64,000 nucleotides of DNA from Myotis daubentonii (GCF_963259705.1 NC_081844.1:108376965-108440964), one strand, 5' to 3'; shown: positions 48,301-55,539, counted from the stretch's first letter. Numbers and translations are program-made. Notes: a model not told the origin generated them from the sequence alone.

Positions 48301-51300
48301 GCACTGATCACCCAATGGCGAATGGGGAACCGGGGTTGAGTAGCAGCAGGGGGCGGAGCCAGCTGCAGGCAGCTGGGAAAGATGGCCCTGATTGCAGGCC
48401 AGACCTAGAGACAGTACCTGTGCAAGAATTTCGTGCGCCAGGTCTCTAGTATTCTATAAGACTAATAACCATAAGGTATTAATTTCAAAAAGGGAAAGAA
48501 TGATAGTATGCTATTGCAATAACCTGGCTCATTGTTTCTCTCCCCGCCACCACTGTTACCATTCTTGATGTTCAATAGATGCAGGGACAAGTTCTTCAAA
48601 ACCACAACCTATCAGTTCTTTGATCTCACTTCCAATAATCATTTTCCTACAATCCCATCTCAGCAAACACCCCCATGAGTCTATGCCTAGCTAATTAATA
48701 AATATAGTATGTCCCAAACCTTGAATTTTAACTTCTTCTCTGCCAGTCCTTTGATTTCTAGCTCACTTACTTCGACAGTCTAATCCAACAAGTGTGCAAC
48801 TTGTCCTCTGAGTCCAGTAACGATACCATTTGTCTACCATCTTGGCTGGTCCCAAAGGTCTCCTACTCCATTTCTCTGCTTGCTTTAGAGTAAATCTCCT
48901 CTACAGACTTGTCTAAATACGCTGTCTCCACTTTCTCTCTTGAACTTCCTCAGGAGTGCAGAAGGCAACTGATCAATGATTCTCTCTCATTACTGAAGTT
49001 TATCTCTCCCCCCCCCGCCCTCTCTCTCCCTTCCTCTCTGAAATCAATAAAAATATATTTAAAAAAAAATAAAAATAAAAAACCTTCATAGAAAAACATA
49101 CCACACAGGAATGTTGAAGCTCACATTTCCATGCAGTTTCATAGGGTAATGGGAAAAATCAATGAGGACTACAACATATGGAGAGAATGTGGAATGTCAC
49201 GCAATATAATTCTTAATTAGCCTTACATTCTAAACAGTATAAGTAGGAGGAAAAAAACAGAAGTGAACAACACTTTACCTTTCCAAACCAGCCATTTCCA
49301 ATTTCCTGTATGTAGTTTAGACTGTGGCGGGCAACTTGAGACTTCAAACCTTCTGTAGGAAAAATTAAAGAACATTAAAAACTAAAAATAGGTATTTAAC
49401 TGAAATAAATTAAATATTAAATATACAACCTAGCCCTGACAGGTTTGGCTCAGTGGATAGAGCGTCGACCTGCGGACTGAAGGGTCCCAGGTTCGATTCT
49501 GGTCAAGGGCATGTACCTTGGTTGCGGGCACATCCCCAGTGGGGGTGGTGCAGGAGGCAGCTGATCAATGTTTCTCTCTCATTGATGTTTCTAACTCTCT
49601 ATCCCTCTCCCTTTCTCTCTGTAAAAAATCAATAAAATATATTTAAATATATATATATATATACAACCTATAGCCAGCTGGTGTAGCTCAGTGGTTGAGC
49701 TCAACCCATGAACCAAGAGGTCAGTGGTTCAATTCCCAGTCAAGGGCACATGCCTGGGTTGCAGGGTTGATCCCCAGTAGGGGGAGTGCAGGAGGCAGCT
49801 GATCAGTGATTCTCTGTCATCATTGACATCTCTATCTCTCTCTCCCCCGCCCTTCCTCTCTCTCTAATATCAATAAAAAATATTTTAAAAATACAACCTA
49901 TAAAGTTCAAACACCAACATAAATTTAATACTTGTGCTAATAAAGAAACAAATACATAAAACATCTCTTTCAAACTAACAATGCCAAAACGTTTTAAAAC
50001 TGACAATATTTTGTAATTGAGTATCCCACCTTGATTCTCCAATAACTTGTACTGTTTTTTTTCTGACCCAACTACGCTACTATAACCTCTAGTTACCATC
50101 CTGCTGGCCTTTAGTTAGTCCTGTTTCGTGGTGGAGCAGGGAACCCCAGGGACTGTCCCTCCCTATCTTAGGGTGCAAAGTCCATTTGATTAACAAATCC
50201 AAATACACCCTTCCTCCCAAACACAGGGCACCCCAGAAGACAGCAGAGTCCATTCAGCATGACAAGCAGGCAGAGAACTAGGAGAGAAGCTTGTCTACTG
50301 AAAAAGAGGCCGGAGCCCTGGCTCAGTGGATAGAAGCCAGGTCCTCGGACTAACGGGTCCTAGGTTCAATTCCAGTCAAGGACACTTACCTCGCTTGCAG
50401 GCTTGATCTGTGTGCGGGAGGCAACCAATGGATGTGTCTCTCTCACATCGACGTTTCTCTATCTCTCTATCTCTTCCCCTCCCTTCCTCTCTCACAAAAT
50501 CAATGGAAAAATGTCCTCGGGTGAAGATTAACAAAAAAAAAAAAAAGAGAAAGAGAAGGCAGAAGCTCTGTCCAAGAGTTCCACTCTAATGAAGTGAGGA
50601 GGCCAGTTTATTCTTAAAACAGATCCAGGGTCCAAAGGAAAGGACTCAACTTTTGCGGGAATGCAATAGGCCTGACCATTCAGCCTCAGCAGGGAGCAGA
50701 AGGAAGAGAAATAAGCCCCCGGAGGAGACAGTCGGTACAATTATTTTATGATTCCCAGCAAGGTTCCCAGTCTCACCTCTTAGAAAGAACTCAGGAAAAC
50801 ACAAAGGTCTTACCTACAGAAGGCTGGAACTGGGATGGAGCTGGTAGTGAAACATTTGGTACGGAAAGTGTGAACACTTCTGCTGGGGACTGAACGGAGG
50901 GAGTATCTTCTGCTGGTGGCGTGAAATCTATCTCGTCATCAAAATTATCTTCAAATTCCTAACATAAAAGAAGAGCAATGTTATAGTGAATATAGGTCAA
51001 TTTGGGAGCAAATCCTTAAAACCACTGGCTAACATTTAATATATGAACATTTATTCACTTATTTGGAATATGTGGCCATAATTTGTTCCCCAATTCACAC
51101 TTATTTCAAGTAAAAAGCATATGTACTTGGGTTCTCCAACTCCAAACAGCAGAATAAATAAGACTTGAAAATAAATTATATATATATTTTATGTAACTCT
51201 TTAGACTGACAGCTTGAAGTTAAATGTAAAATCCTATATAGTAAAAGACTAATATGCAAATCAACAGAACGGCAGAACTACTGGTCACTGTGACGTGCAC

Positions 51301-53731
51301 TGACCACCAGAGGGCAGACAATCAACGCAGGAGCTGCCCCGTGGTGGTCAGTGCGCTCCCACAGGGGGAACGCCGCTCAGCCAGAAGCCAGGCTCACAGT
51401 GGGGAGCAGGCCCAAGCCGTAAGTTGGACATCCCCCGAGGGGTCCCAGACTGCGAGAGGGCGCAGGCCAGGCTGAGGGACCTCCCTGAGTGCACGAATTT
51501 CATGCATCAGGCCTCTAGTTTTCTATAATGACCATGGAACTTAAAATGGAAATACTCTTCTAAGTTCAAAATTTTACTTCTAAGTTATTATAGTCTAAGC
51601 CAGTGATTCTCAACCTTCCTAATGCCGCGACCCTTTTATACAGTTCCTCATGTTGTGGTGACCCCCAACCATAAAATTATTTTCGTTGCTACTTCATAAC
51701 TGTAATTTTGCTACTGTTATGAATTGTAATGTAAATATCTGATATGCAGGATGTATTTTCATTGTTACAAATTGAACATAATTAAAGTATAGTGATTAAT
51801 CACAAAAACAATATGTAATTATATATGTGTTTTCCGATGGTCTTAGGCGACCCCTGTGAAAGGGTCGTTCAACACGCAAAGGGGTCACGACCCACAGGTT
51901 GAGAACCGCTGGTCTAAGCTATTCTTTTTTCTTATTATTCACTTTCATAGATCTTTTTGCATATTGAATCAAAACAATTTATTTTAAAATTGTATATGCA
52001 CTTCTGGTTACAATGTGATTTTAATCAAAACAAGGAAGTTAAAAGACTCAGAAAAGGTATTTTTAGGCAAGTCCTATTTGTCTGAAAAGAGTAGAATAAA
52101 AAATTAATCGAGGTAGAAAATAATCTGAGATCTGAACACCAAGATTACAGTATAAAACTGTAGCACACAAGTGCAGCTGACATTCTAAGAACATCCGGGT
52201 TTCTAAAGATGGTAACTTGAAAACCGAGGCTGCTCCAGTTGAGCTGCAGAAACCTTTGAAGTGACTTTGTTCAGCAGAAAACTATCTTACCTGTTCCCAT
52301 TAGCGAGCTGGGTCTGCCTTGGTGTCCATGTTAACACAGATACAGCTGATTATCAAGGTCATTCGTTCCCTCATGTAATGAAAGAGTATTACACCACCAG
52401 GACGTAACAGAGTGAACAAGACTGCTTCCCATTCCTCACAGAACAACCTTTTCATTTTCTACCACCTCCCACAGCCCTCCATATAAGGAAGAAACTAAAA
52501 GCTGCAAGGGCAGATTCCTCTGATGGAGCATTTATGTTCTCACGTGCATGTGAGGGGGCATTCTTCCATATATGTCATATATGTTGTCATATGCATTAGG
52601 GCATCATTGCTAATGGGAAGCAGGAAGCAGAATAAGTAAGGTACACCTTCAAACAAGAGCTGTGTCAACTTTCCTTCCGGACATTCCTAAAGGTTCTCCC
52701 ATTGAAAATAACTTTATCCATCACTCCCACCTTAGAAATAATGCTACTCAAGACTTTGCCACAGCATGATACACCATTAGGCAGCAGATGATTCTAAGGT
52801 TCAGAGAGGGTGGCCGGCTGATGTGGCTCAGTGGCTGAGCGTCAACCTAAGAACCAAGAGATCATGATTCGATTCCAGGTCAAGGCACACGCCGGGTTGC
52901 GGGCTTGATCCCCGGTAGGAGGCAGGAGGGAGCCAATCGATGATGTTCCTCTCTCTCATTGATGTTTCTATCTCTCCTTCTCCTTTCCCCTCTCTAAAAA
53001 TCAATAGAAACCTTCTACCCACCTGAGGCTATACAAGGCAGTATTTACAATTGGCAGCATTCTTCTTTCTTCCCACTTAGGGAGCTGTAGGGTTCAAGGT
53101 AAACTGAAAGATGCTCTCCTCATACACGAAACACCCTAGGGGATCCCTTGGCCTCAACAATCACAGACTCACCAGCATACAAAAGTTCTGGGAAAAATCA
53201 AAACCAGCCTGCTCTTCCTTGTAGGCCTTATAGCAAATAAATACACACTCTTATAGCAAGTGAATCATCACATTCTATTCCTCCCATTCAAAACTTAAAA
53301 TTGTCAATAATGCTCTAAGGCAGGGCAAGCAAATTACAGCTAGTGAGCCAAATCCAAACTACCCATTTTTATAGTTTTATTGGTACATCTGTTTCTGTGC
53401 TGTCGATGGCAGAGCTGAGAGTGGAGTAACTGTGACAAGACCCTGCATGGCCTATGGTATTTACTATTTACAATGGCAGAATATATTTAGTATCGGTTCT
53501 TACAGAAGTCTGCCCACCCCCGCTCCCAAGGGAGTGTAAGATTTAGCCATCCTATTGATAAATGTATCGGAGGATGATTTTGAATGTTCCCACCATCTGT
53601 GCTCACCTTAAAGTCTATTTCTGGGTCTTTACAGCAGGATACACAATTTGCAATTAACACGATTAATATAATGAAACTGCACACAGATAGGATCACAAAA
53701 GATGAGGAAACTTCGGCAGCAGGTGACTCCC
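16893..53731 (-). CDS. LMTK2: LMTK2, lemur tail (tyrosine) kinase 2, 13 coding exons (first exon outside the window)
   Basis: LMTK2 (KPI-2, BREK, cprk) is an endosomal transmembrane Ser/Thr kinase that binds myosin VI, PP1 with inhibitor-2, and CDK5/p35, and acts in trafficking (known for the family). Coding exons in gene order: 53607-53731, 50814-50958, 49279-49352, 46573-46691, 44763-44850, 35825-35958, 31178-31262, 29575-29696, 27645-27794, 23145-26127, 18289-18421, 17829-18071 and 16893-16921. They total 4,430 bp and join in frame with canonical GT-AG sites. Order: membrane segment, acidic juxtamembrane stretch, kinase domain over eight exons, then a very long acidic tail coded mostly by one exon of nearly 3 kb. 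The count fits the 14-exon human gene with only the signal-peptide exon missing. I see no disabling change. Confidence 0.97.
17829..18071 (-). CDS. LMTK2: LMTK2 exon 13
   Basis: Encodes [20 protein letters not shown] through [16 protein letters not shown] to [11 protein letters not shown]. It carries a short polyproline run and matches the human C-terminal region from memory. Confidence 0.94.
18289..18421 (-). CDS. LMTK2: LMTK2 exon 12
   Basis: Encodes [20 protein letters not shown] through [20 protein letters not shown]. The SESSTDEE run is a likely acidic phosphorylation patch, inferred from composition. It joins the giant exon in frame as LFDQ-ETPT. Confidence 0.93.
19319..21545 (+). mobile_element. 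Old LINE-1 ORF2/3' fragment, split by a Ves SINE
   Basis: AT-rich sequence reading as a decayed L1 ORF2 on the + strand. It contains the usual phrases of L1 3' regions, such as gaccatcat/aaactcaaac-type stretches and the late ORF2 block around 20580-21000. It is interrupted at 20331-20545 by a Ves SINE. No intact frame remains. The limits are approximate. Confidence 0.7.
20331..20545 (+). repeat. Ves SINE inserted in an old L1
   Basis: A tRNA-derived head (ggtgtggctcagtggttgag with a B-box-like ggttcaattc), the Ves body and an A-rich tail after aatcaataaaaa. Vespertilionid-type SINE, sense orientation. Confidence 0.9.
21597..22057. repeat. G-rich minisatellite, about 460 bp
   Basis: Irregular tandem array of GGGCAGGAGGGGGGAGGA-like units (about 13-19 bp, built from ggcagga, ggggga and ggaggag blocks). 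The + strand has almost no C except in each 'gcagg'. It lies in LMTK2 intron 11, so the pre-mRNA carries the C/T-rich complement. Every frame across it is open only because of composition. Confidence 0.95.
22324..23036 (+). mobile_element. 5'-truncated LINE-1 with target-site duplication
   Basis: The last part of L1 ORF2 (open at 22353-22628 and ending in the usual SE-stop), a bat-type 3'UTR and an A-rich tail that has grown into AAATA repeats. Direct repeats of AAAAAAGCAGTCCGT flank it at about 22309-22323 and 23037-23051. The clear TSD and low decay suggest a fairly recent insertion. Confidence 0.88.
23145..26127 (-). CDS. LMTK2: LMTK2 exon 11: giant exon, end of kinase domain and most of the cytoplasmic tail
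   Basis: A single open exon of 2,983 bp. It begins [20 protein letters not shown], the end of the kinase C-lobe, and runs through an acidic, Ser/Thr/Pro-rich and probably disordered tail to [17 protein letters not shown]. The K-A-V-T-F-F stretch fits an RVxF-type PP1-docking motif, in line with the known binding of PP1 to this tail. The GT donor is at 23144-23143. The exon stays open for nearly 1,000 codons, which is strong evidence that the gene is functional. Confidence 0.97.
26211..26521. mobile_element. SPIN-like non-autonomous hAT transposon (MITE), copy 1
   Basis: 311 bp with terminal inverted repeats CAGTGGTTCTCAACCTTC and ...GGTTGAAAACTGCTG, and subterminal gggtcg/cgaccc blocks. It is flanked by an 8-bp duplication CCCTAAGC/CCGTAAGC with one mismatch. 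Ends, TSD length and subterminal motifs fit the SPIN group of hAT elements known from vesper bats. No transposase is encoded. Confidence 0.88.
27645..27794 (-). CDS. LMTK2: LMTK2 exon 10: kinase C-lobe
   Basis: Encodes [20 protein letters not shown] to QPYSDR, with the next Trp split. This is the helix F region that follows APE. Confidence 0.95.
28275..28519 (-). repeat. Ves-like SINE, older
   Basis: Antisense SINE with the 'cacccgaggata' tail type. Direct repeats CACATTTCTT lie at 28265-28274 and 28520-28529. Located in LMTK2 intron 9. Confidence 0.88.
29270..29420. repeat. Ancient LINE-2/MIR-era repeat relic
   Basis: ataaatatttattaaatttgt, tatgccagaccctgtggtaggc and ttatggagcttattattg resemble a common ancient mammalian repeat. 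The family name is uncertain. Confidence 0.55.
29575..29696 (-). CDS. LMTK2: LMTK2 exon 9: activation segment and APE motif
   Basis: Encodes [20 protein letters not shown] then [20 protein letters not shown]. The TAPE motif closes the activation segment. Confidence 0.95.
30020..30235 (+). repeat. MIR SINE relic
   Basis: Shows aaccattaaccagctaggtgactccagg, cctctttccttatccatcaaa, aggattcaatgagataatgc and agtaagtgctcaa in order, which is the MIR layout. Confidence 0.8.
30689..30917 (-). repeat. Ves SINE
   Basis: Antisense copy with a perfect target duplication CCCAGTGCACGT at 30677-30688 and 30918-30929. Located in LMTK2 intron 8, about 260 bp from exon 8. Confidence 0.93.
31178..31262 (-). 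CDS. LMTK2: LMTK2 exon 8: catalytic loop and DYG motif
   Basis: Encodes [20 protein letters not shown] then GIGFSRYK. Joined to the previous exon it gives H-S-D-L-A-L-R-N: the catalytic Asp and Asn are kept, while the usual Arg of HRD is Ser. The metal-binding motif reads DYG in place of DFG. I remember both changes from human LMTK2, so they are family traits. Confidence 0.95.
32310..32470 (-). repeat. MIR-type relic
   Basis: catttaatcttcacaacaaac, ggtggatactattattttcc and ccatttacagacagcaacac are MIR/LINE-2-era phrases, in antisense order. Confidence 0.7.
32764..32984 (-). repeat. Ves SINE
   Basis: Antisense copy with a long T run and a 13-bp target duplication AACTTCCAATCTT at 32751-32763 and 32985-32997. 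Confidence 0.94.
33299..33358. repeat. (TG)n microsatellite preceded by a GGGGGA run
   Basis: About 60 bp of TG with one C interruption. It directly follows purine-only gggaggggga units at 33276-33298. Confidence 0.97.
33735..33880 (+). repeat. MIR SINE relic
   Basis: gagtctcagctccacagctt, gggtaactctggccaagcc and atctctataaggataaaata follow the MIR order. Confidence 0.7.
34698..34852 (+). repeat. Ves SINE, internally deleted
   Basis: Sense copy that lacks much of the tRNA-like A-box region: the head passes from cctggccggttt directly to attcagggcacatgcc. Confidence 0.82.
34888..35100 (-). repeat. Ves SINE
   Basis: Antisense copy. The target duplication AACCTGCCTTTT lies next to both ends (about 34876-34887 and 35101-35112). 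Confidence 0.92.
35275..35494. mobile_element. piggyBac-type MITE
   Basis: 220 bp with termini CCCTTTGCGGTCC... and ...GGGCCGAAAAGGG, imperfect inverted repeats. It is flanked on both sides by TTAA (35271-35274, 35495-35498), the signature piggyBac target. The interior is AT-rich with no transposase. Located in LMTK2 intron 7, about 330 bp from exon 7. Confidence 0.85.
35825..35958 (-). CDS. LMTK2: LMTK2 exon 7: kinase helices D and E
   Basis: Encodes [20 protein letters not shown] through [20 protein letters not shown] to HFLH, followed by the split Ser of the catalytic loop. It lies in a local GC-rich patch within AT-rich introns. Confidence 0.95.
36000..37705 (-). other. LMTK2 intron 6, part without recognised elements
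   Basis: AT-rich intron DNA between exon 7 and a Ves SINE. No coding exon, RNA gene or named repeat recognised. Confidence 0.4.
37728..37947 (+). repeat. Ves SINE
   Basis: Sense copy with a perfect 17-bp duplication AAAAATGCCCAACACTG at 37711-37727 and 37948-37964, which suggests a recent insertion. Confidence 0.95.
38514..38710 (-). mobile_element. HeliBat-type Helitron (non-autonomous), minus orientation
   Basis: Begins with ctaaaggcccagtgcacgg (reverse complement of the HeliBat 3' end, with CTAG altered to CTAA). It ends with ggcttttatatatacag, the reverse of the 5' TCCTATATAATAAAAG end. About 197 bp. The mutated CTAG suggests an older copy. Confidence 0.75.
38711..39600 (-). other. LMTK2 intron 6, diverged C/T-rich stretch
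   Basis: Pyrimidine-rich DNA with phrases such as ctgacttgataccctttcctggatgacctaagagacacctcgaacctcacagg. It may be an ancient LINE-2-era repeat, but I cannot name it. No coding potential seen. Confidence 0.35.
39601..40182. mobile_element. Tigger/MER2-like DNA transposon relic, split by a SINE
   Basis: The ends tagtcatccctctgtatct and gatatcgagggacatc form an imperfect inverted repeat. The interior phrases (tatgcaaatatgacaccatt, aatctagagatgatttaaagtatac) match the pogo-class MER2/Tigger group as I remember it. The Ves SINE at 39836-40050 interrupts it. Confidence 0.65.
39836..40050 (+). repeat. Ves-like SINE nested in a Tigger/MER2-like element
   Basis: Diverged sense copy ending atcctcaggtgaggatt. 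The duplication AAAGTATACA lies at 39826-39835 and 40051-40060. It splits an older DNA transposon. Confidence 0.88.
40379..40578 (-). repeat. Ves SINE
   Basis: Antisense copy with a 17-bp duplication TATTACTTCATTATTTT at 40362-40378 and 40579-40595. Confidence 0.94.
40596..42687 (-). other. LMTK2 intron 6, mostly unique
   Basis: Apart from the MIR relic near 41560-41715, nothing recognised. A GC-rich patch at about 42240-42400 has open frames but no protein resemblance. Confidence 0.4.
41560..41715 (-). repeat. MIR-type relic
   Basis: gagcacttactataagcccaac, ggcagtattacccccacttc and agagtttaggtaacttcaag match the antisense MIR layout. Confidence 0.65.
42702..42920 (+). repeat. Ves SINE
   Basis: Sense copy with duplication AAGAATTGTGGTAA at 42688-42701 and 42921-42934. 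It is inserted at the edge of an antisense L1 fragment. Confidence 0.94.
42935..43690 (-). mobile_element. Old L1 3'-end fragment, antisense
   Basis: Contains the classic antisense L1 string around 43180-43420 (cttatttcacttagca, ttgatggacgcctgggttgc, ctattgtgaataatgctgctg). The short HeliBat at 43461-43625 is inserted in it. Confidence 0.82.
43461..43625 (-). mobile_element. Very short HeliBat-type Helitron
   Basis: 165 bp in minus orientation: starts CTAGAGGCCCAGTGCACGAA and ends ttttattatatagga. It is inserted between host A and T with no duplication, as Helitrons do. Only the two ends and about 80 bp of interior remain. Confidence 0.88.
43890..44555 (+). mobile_element. Old L1 ORF2 3' fragment, sense
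   Basis: Late ORF2 sequence (tttttgcacagcaaagg, gggcaaaggacctgaatagac, ctgttggtgggaatgcag, agcattatttacaatagcc). It carries a 29-bp tandem duplication at 44092-44149 and has no intact frame. Confidence 0.85.
44763..44850 (-). CDS. LMTK2: LMTK2 exon 6: kinase N-lobe to hinge
   Basis: Encodes [20 protein letters not shown] then LLVFEFCDL, which is beta-4, beta-5 and the hinge of the kinase fold. It sits alone between an 8.9 kb intron and a 1.7 kb intron. Confidence 0.94.
45113..45171. repeat. 59-bp direct repeat, source copy
   Basis: Starts taagcatttcaatccatata and ends ctaccttatat. It matches 45745-45803 with three mismatches. Confidence 0.85.
45272..45900 (-). mobile_element. Old L1/HAL1-type 3' fragment, antisense
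   Basis: Reads ggatgttctcattttgagaa, tggaatcatacagtatgtgg, ttcacttaacataatg and ctttttattgctgagtag, all antisense L1 phrases. A 59-bp copy of an upstream sequence interrupts it at about 45745-45803. Confidence 0.75.
45745..45803. repeat. 59-bp direct repeat, copy inserted in an L1
   Basis: Near-identical to 45113-45171. It interrupts an antisense L1 phrase that would otherwise read from gtatcaat straight to attcctttttattgctgag. Confidence 0.8.
46400..46495 (-). mobile_element. Old L1 3'UTR scrap
   Basis: tttgagtatagttggtatac and gtttcaggtgtacaatatag are antisense old-L1 3'UTR phrases. It lies about 80 bp from LMTK2 exon 5. Confidence 0.7.
46573..46691 (-). CDS. LMTK2: LMTK2 exon 5: catalytic lysine exon
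   Basis: Encodes [20 protein letters not shown] to KNGEPY. The VIVK lysine is the ATP-anchoring residue. The first residue is Ala (GCC), where the beta-2 valine of the glycine loop is expected. Confidence 0.94.
47305..47831 (+). mobile_element. HeliBat-type Helitron, 527 bp
   Basis: 5' TCCTATATAATAAAAGCC and 3' CACCAGGCCTCTAG between host A and T (47304/47832). It contains the GC-rich hairpin block gaccaccaaggggcag / ctggtggtcagtg typical of the family. The unique GC-rich middle (about 47480-47740) is longer than in the other copies here. Confidence 0.92.
48088..48449 (+). mobile_element. HeliBat-type Helitron, 362 bp
   Basis: 5' TCCTATGTAATAAAAGGGTA and 3' GCGCCAGGTCTCTAG between host A and T. 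It lies 256 bp from the previous Helitron in the same intron and orientation. Confidence 0.92.
48953..49082 (+). repeat. 5'-truncated Ves SINE
   Basis: Only the second half of the body (from ggagtgcagaaggcaactga) and the A-rich tail are present. No tRNA-like head. Confidence 0.82.
49279..49352 (-). CDS. LMTK2: LMTK2 exon 4: start of kinase domain, glycine loop
   Basis: Encodes [20 protein letters not shown] then WFGK. IGNGWFG is the glycine-rich nucleotide loop. Donor and acceptor are canonical. Confidence 0.94.
49432..49660 (+). repeat. Ves SINE, first of a serial pair
   Basis: Sense copy ending in an (AT)n tail. It is flanked by ATACAACCTA on both sides. The second flank is shared with the next SINE. 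Confidence 0.95.
49671..49890 (+). repeat. Ves SINE, second of a serial pair
   Basis: A different subfamily (gtgtagctcagtggttgagc head), also sense. It is flanked by ATACAACCTATA at 49661 and 49891, so two SINEs lie between three copies of one target site. Confidence 0.95.
50310..50547 (+). repeat. Ves-like SINE, diverged
   Basis: Sense copy ending gtcctcgggtgaagattaac plus an A run. The B-box-like ggttcaattcc is kept. Located in LMTK2 intron 3, about 270 bp from exon 3. Confidence 0.82.
50814..50958 (-). CDS. LMTK2: LMTK2 exon 3: juxtamembrane region
   Basis: Encodes [20 protein letters not shown] through [17 protein letters not shown] to QPSV, with the next Glu split. The acidic then Pro/Ser-rich linker before the kinase domain closely matches remembered human sequence. 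Confidence 0.95.
51232..51518 (+). mobile_element. HeliBat-type Helitron, 287 bp
   Basis: 5' TCCTATATAGTAAAAGACTA and 3' GCATCAGGCCTCTAG, inserted between A and T. It carries the gaccaccagagggcag / cgtggtggtcagtg hairpin. It ends 82 bp before the SPIN-like copy 2. Confidence 0.93.
51601..51911. mobile_element. SPIN-like non-autonomous hAT transposon (MITE), copy 2
   Basis: The same 311-bp family as 26211-26521, about 95 % identical by eye and in the same orientation. A perfect 8-bp target duplication GTCTAAGC lies at 51593-51600 and 51912-51919. Located in LMTK2 intron 2. Confidence 0.92.
52812..53010 (+). repeat. Ves SINE
   Basis: Sense copy, from ggccggctgatgtggctcag to aaaaatcaatagaaac. 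Moderately diverged. Located in LMTK2 intron 2. Confidence 0.88.
53325..53480 (-). repeat. MER5-like hAT relic
   Basis: gagccaaatccaaactaccc, ttatagttttattggtaca and atggcctatggtatttact fit an old MER5-type non-autonomous element. It lies 127 bp from LMTK2 exon 2. Confidence 0.55.
53607..53731 (-). CDS. LMTK2: LMTK2 exon 2: transmembrane segment
   Basis: Encodes [14 protein letters not shown] followed by a hydrophobic run of about 20 residues ([15 protein letters not shown]), then [10 protein letters not shown]. This is the membrane anchor that places the kinase on the cytosolic face. Confidence 0.95.
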
Positions 53732-53894
53732 CTGGAAAGAGAAATAAGTAATATTAACATCGTAGACATTCCAAAATCAACTTTAATAAACAAATCAATA
53801 TATTTTCCACCAAATATAAATGGGGCCAAGAGTTAATAAAATAATGCTTAAATGTTCAGGATAAAGATGACAACCAACCCAAGGTAAGAAGCTA

Positions 53895-55400
53895 GGGTTT
53901 AAAAATCTTATTGTGAAATCATCTTAGATTTACAGAAAAGTTCCAGAGACAACCCAGAGTCCCCATGCCCCTTCCCCAGCTCCCACTGACATTCACATCT
54001 TATGTTTCCACAGTGCACGTATCAAAGCTAAGACAGTAACATTGGTACAACACCAGTAACTGAACTTCAGACTTTATTTGGATTTTACCAGGTGTCCCAT
54101 TAATATCCTTTAACTTTTCCAGATTCAATCCAGGTTACCAACACTGCATTTAATCATCATGGCCCCTTAGTCTTCTCCAACCCCTGATGTTTCTCAGGCT
54201 TTGTGTTTCATAACTTTGACACTTTTGGAGAGTACTGGTCAGTTACCGTGTAGAATGTTCCTCCATGTGGGCTGCCTCATGACTGGACTGAGGTTATAGA
54301 TATGCCGGAAGAATCTAGACTGGCACAGGGTGAACGACCCTTCTCATCACCTCATAGCAAGGACACAAGATGTTGGCACGACTTGTTCCTGGGCCTGTGA
54401 ACTTGATCACTTGGCCCAGGTGGTTTCTGCTGGGTTTTACCACTGGGAAGTTACCACTGTCTCCTTTACTACTCGATTCCTTAAAAGTGGGTTTGAAAGT
54501 CAGGTGTACCTCACAGGGTACTTCCTGGAGGGAGGAACATCACAGAATTCATGGACATACGTTAAAACTACCACAGTGATTAGTATTTGGGGAGGACACT
54601 TTGAGGTTAGGCAAATATCCTGTGTCCCCTTAAGTTCTACACACTAATTTTCTTATCTGTCACTGCGTCTTACATGCAGCCATTAATACCATGATGTTCC
54701 AATGGTGATTTTCTATTTTCCTCACTCCTACATTTATTATTTGTAATTCTTCTGCAAGGAAGATTAGTTCCTCCCCCCTCACTTATACAGCTACTAGAGG
54801 CCCAGTGCACAAATTCATGCACGGGTGGGGTCTGACCAGCTCAGCCCCAATCGGCAGATGGGGGCTGGGCCTGTCAGGAGGAAGAGACAGTGGGAGGCTG
54901 GCTGGGGGGAGGGGCTGCAGGCTATTGGCCAGTAGGCCCCGCCTCTGATTGGGGTAGGGGGAGCGGCTGGGGGCTGGGCTGGCTGGGGGGAAGGGCCACA
55001 GGGAGGTTGGCTGCCAGCCCCATGGGAGAGGCGGATCAGGGGCGGGGAGGCTGGCGAGAGGGGCCTCGGGAGGTTGGCTGGCTGGCCCGACCCTCTGATA
55101 AGTGGTTCGCTGGTGTCATAGCGACCAGTCGTTACAGCGTTATGGTTGCTGGCTTTTTATATATAGAGATGAACTCACAGATATTTCTTTTATATGCTGG
55201 GGTTACAATCCAGGATTATCATTATTTTGTTGCTCAAATTGTTCTAGCTTCGGCCCTGGGAGCTCTTTCCAGTTGCCCACGGGGCCTTTGGGCCGTGCCC
55301 GTCCTCTGCTGTTTCCCCCACATCTCCTTAATGTGCTGGCACTACAGCGATCCGGGCTAGCAGCCACTTCTCCGAGGAGCCTCGGTCATAACCAGGAGCT
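53895..55400 (-). mobile_element. Old L1-type fragment, antisense, split by a HeliBat
   Basis: Antisense L1 3' region (gatttacagaaaagttccagag, ttggtacaacaccagtaact, ggtgtcccattaatatcc). It continues to 54793, is interrupted by the Helitron, and resumes at 55170 with gggttacaatccaggattatc. Confidence 0.75.
54794..55169 (-). mobile_element. HeliBat-type Helitron, 376 bp, inside an old L1
   Basis: Minus orientation: starts CTAGAGGCCCAGTGCACAAA and ends ggctttttatatatagaga. The L1 sequence resumes directly after it, which shows insertion into a pre-existing L1. Its interior is a G-rich ggctgg-type region. Confidence 0.9.
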
Positions 55401-55539
55401 TGTCCACTAGAGCAGAGCCTGCCCGTGGCCCCTTTCTGCATGGCACTGGTAGGAGCAGGGGACAGATGAGAGTGATTTTTACATCTTTAAAGAACTGTTT
55501 TCAAAATAAAACAAAACAAGATGCAATAGACACTGCATG

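Noticed and set aside
54890..55360. 156-codon + strand frame rich in Gly/Trp
   Set aside because: It runs through the interior of a HeliBat and into an L1 fragment, with no domain resemblance.
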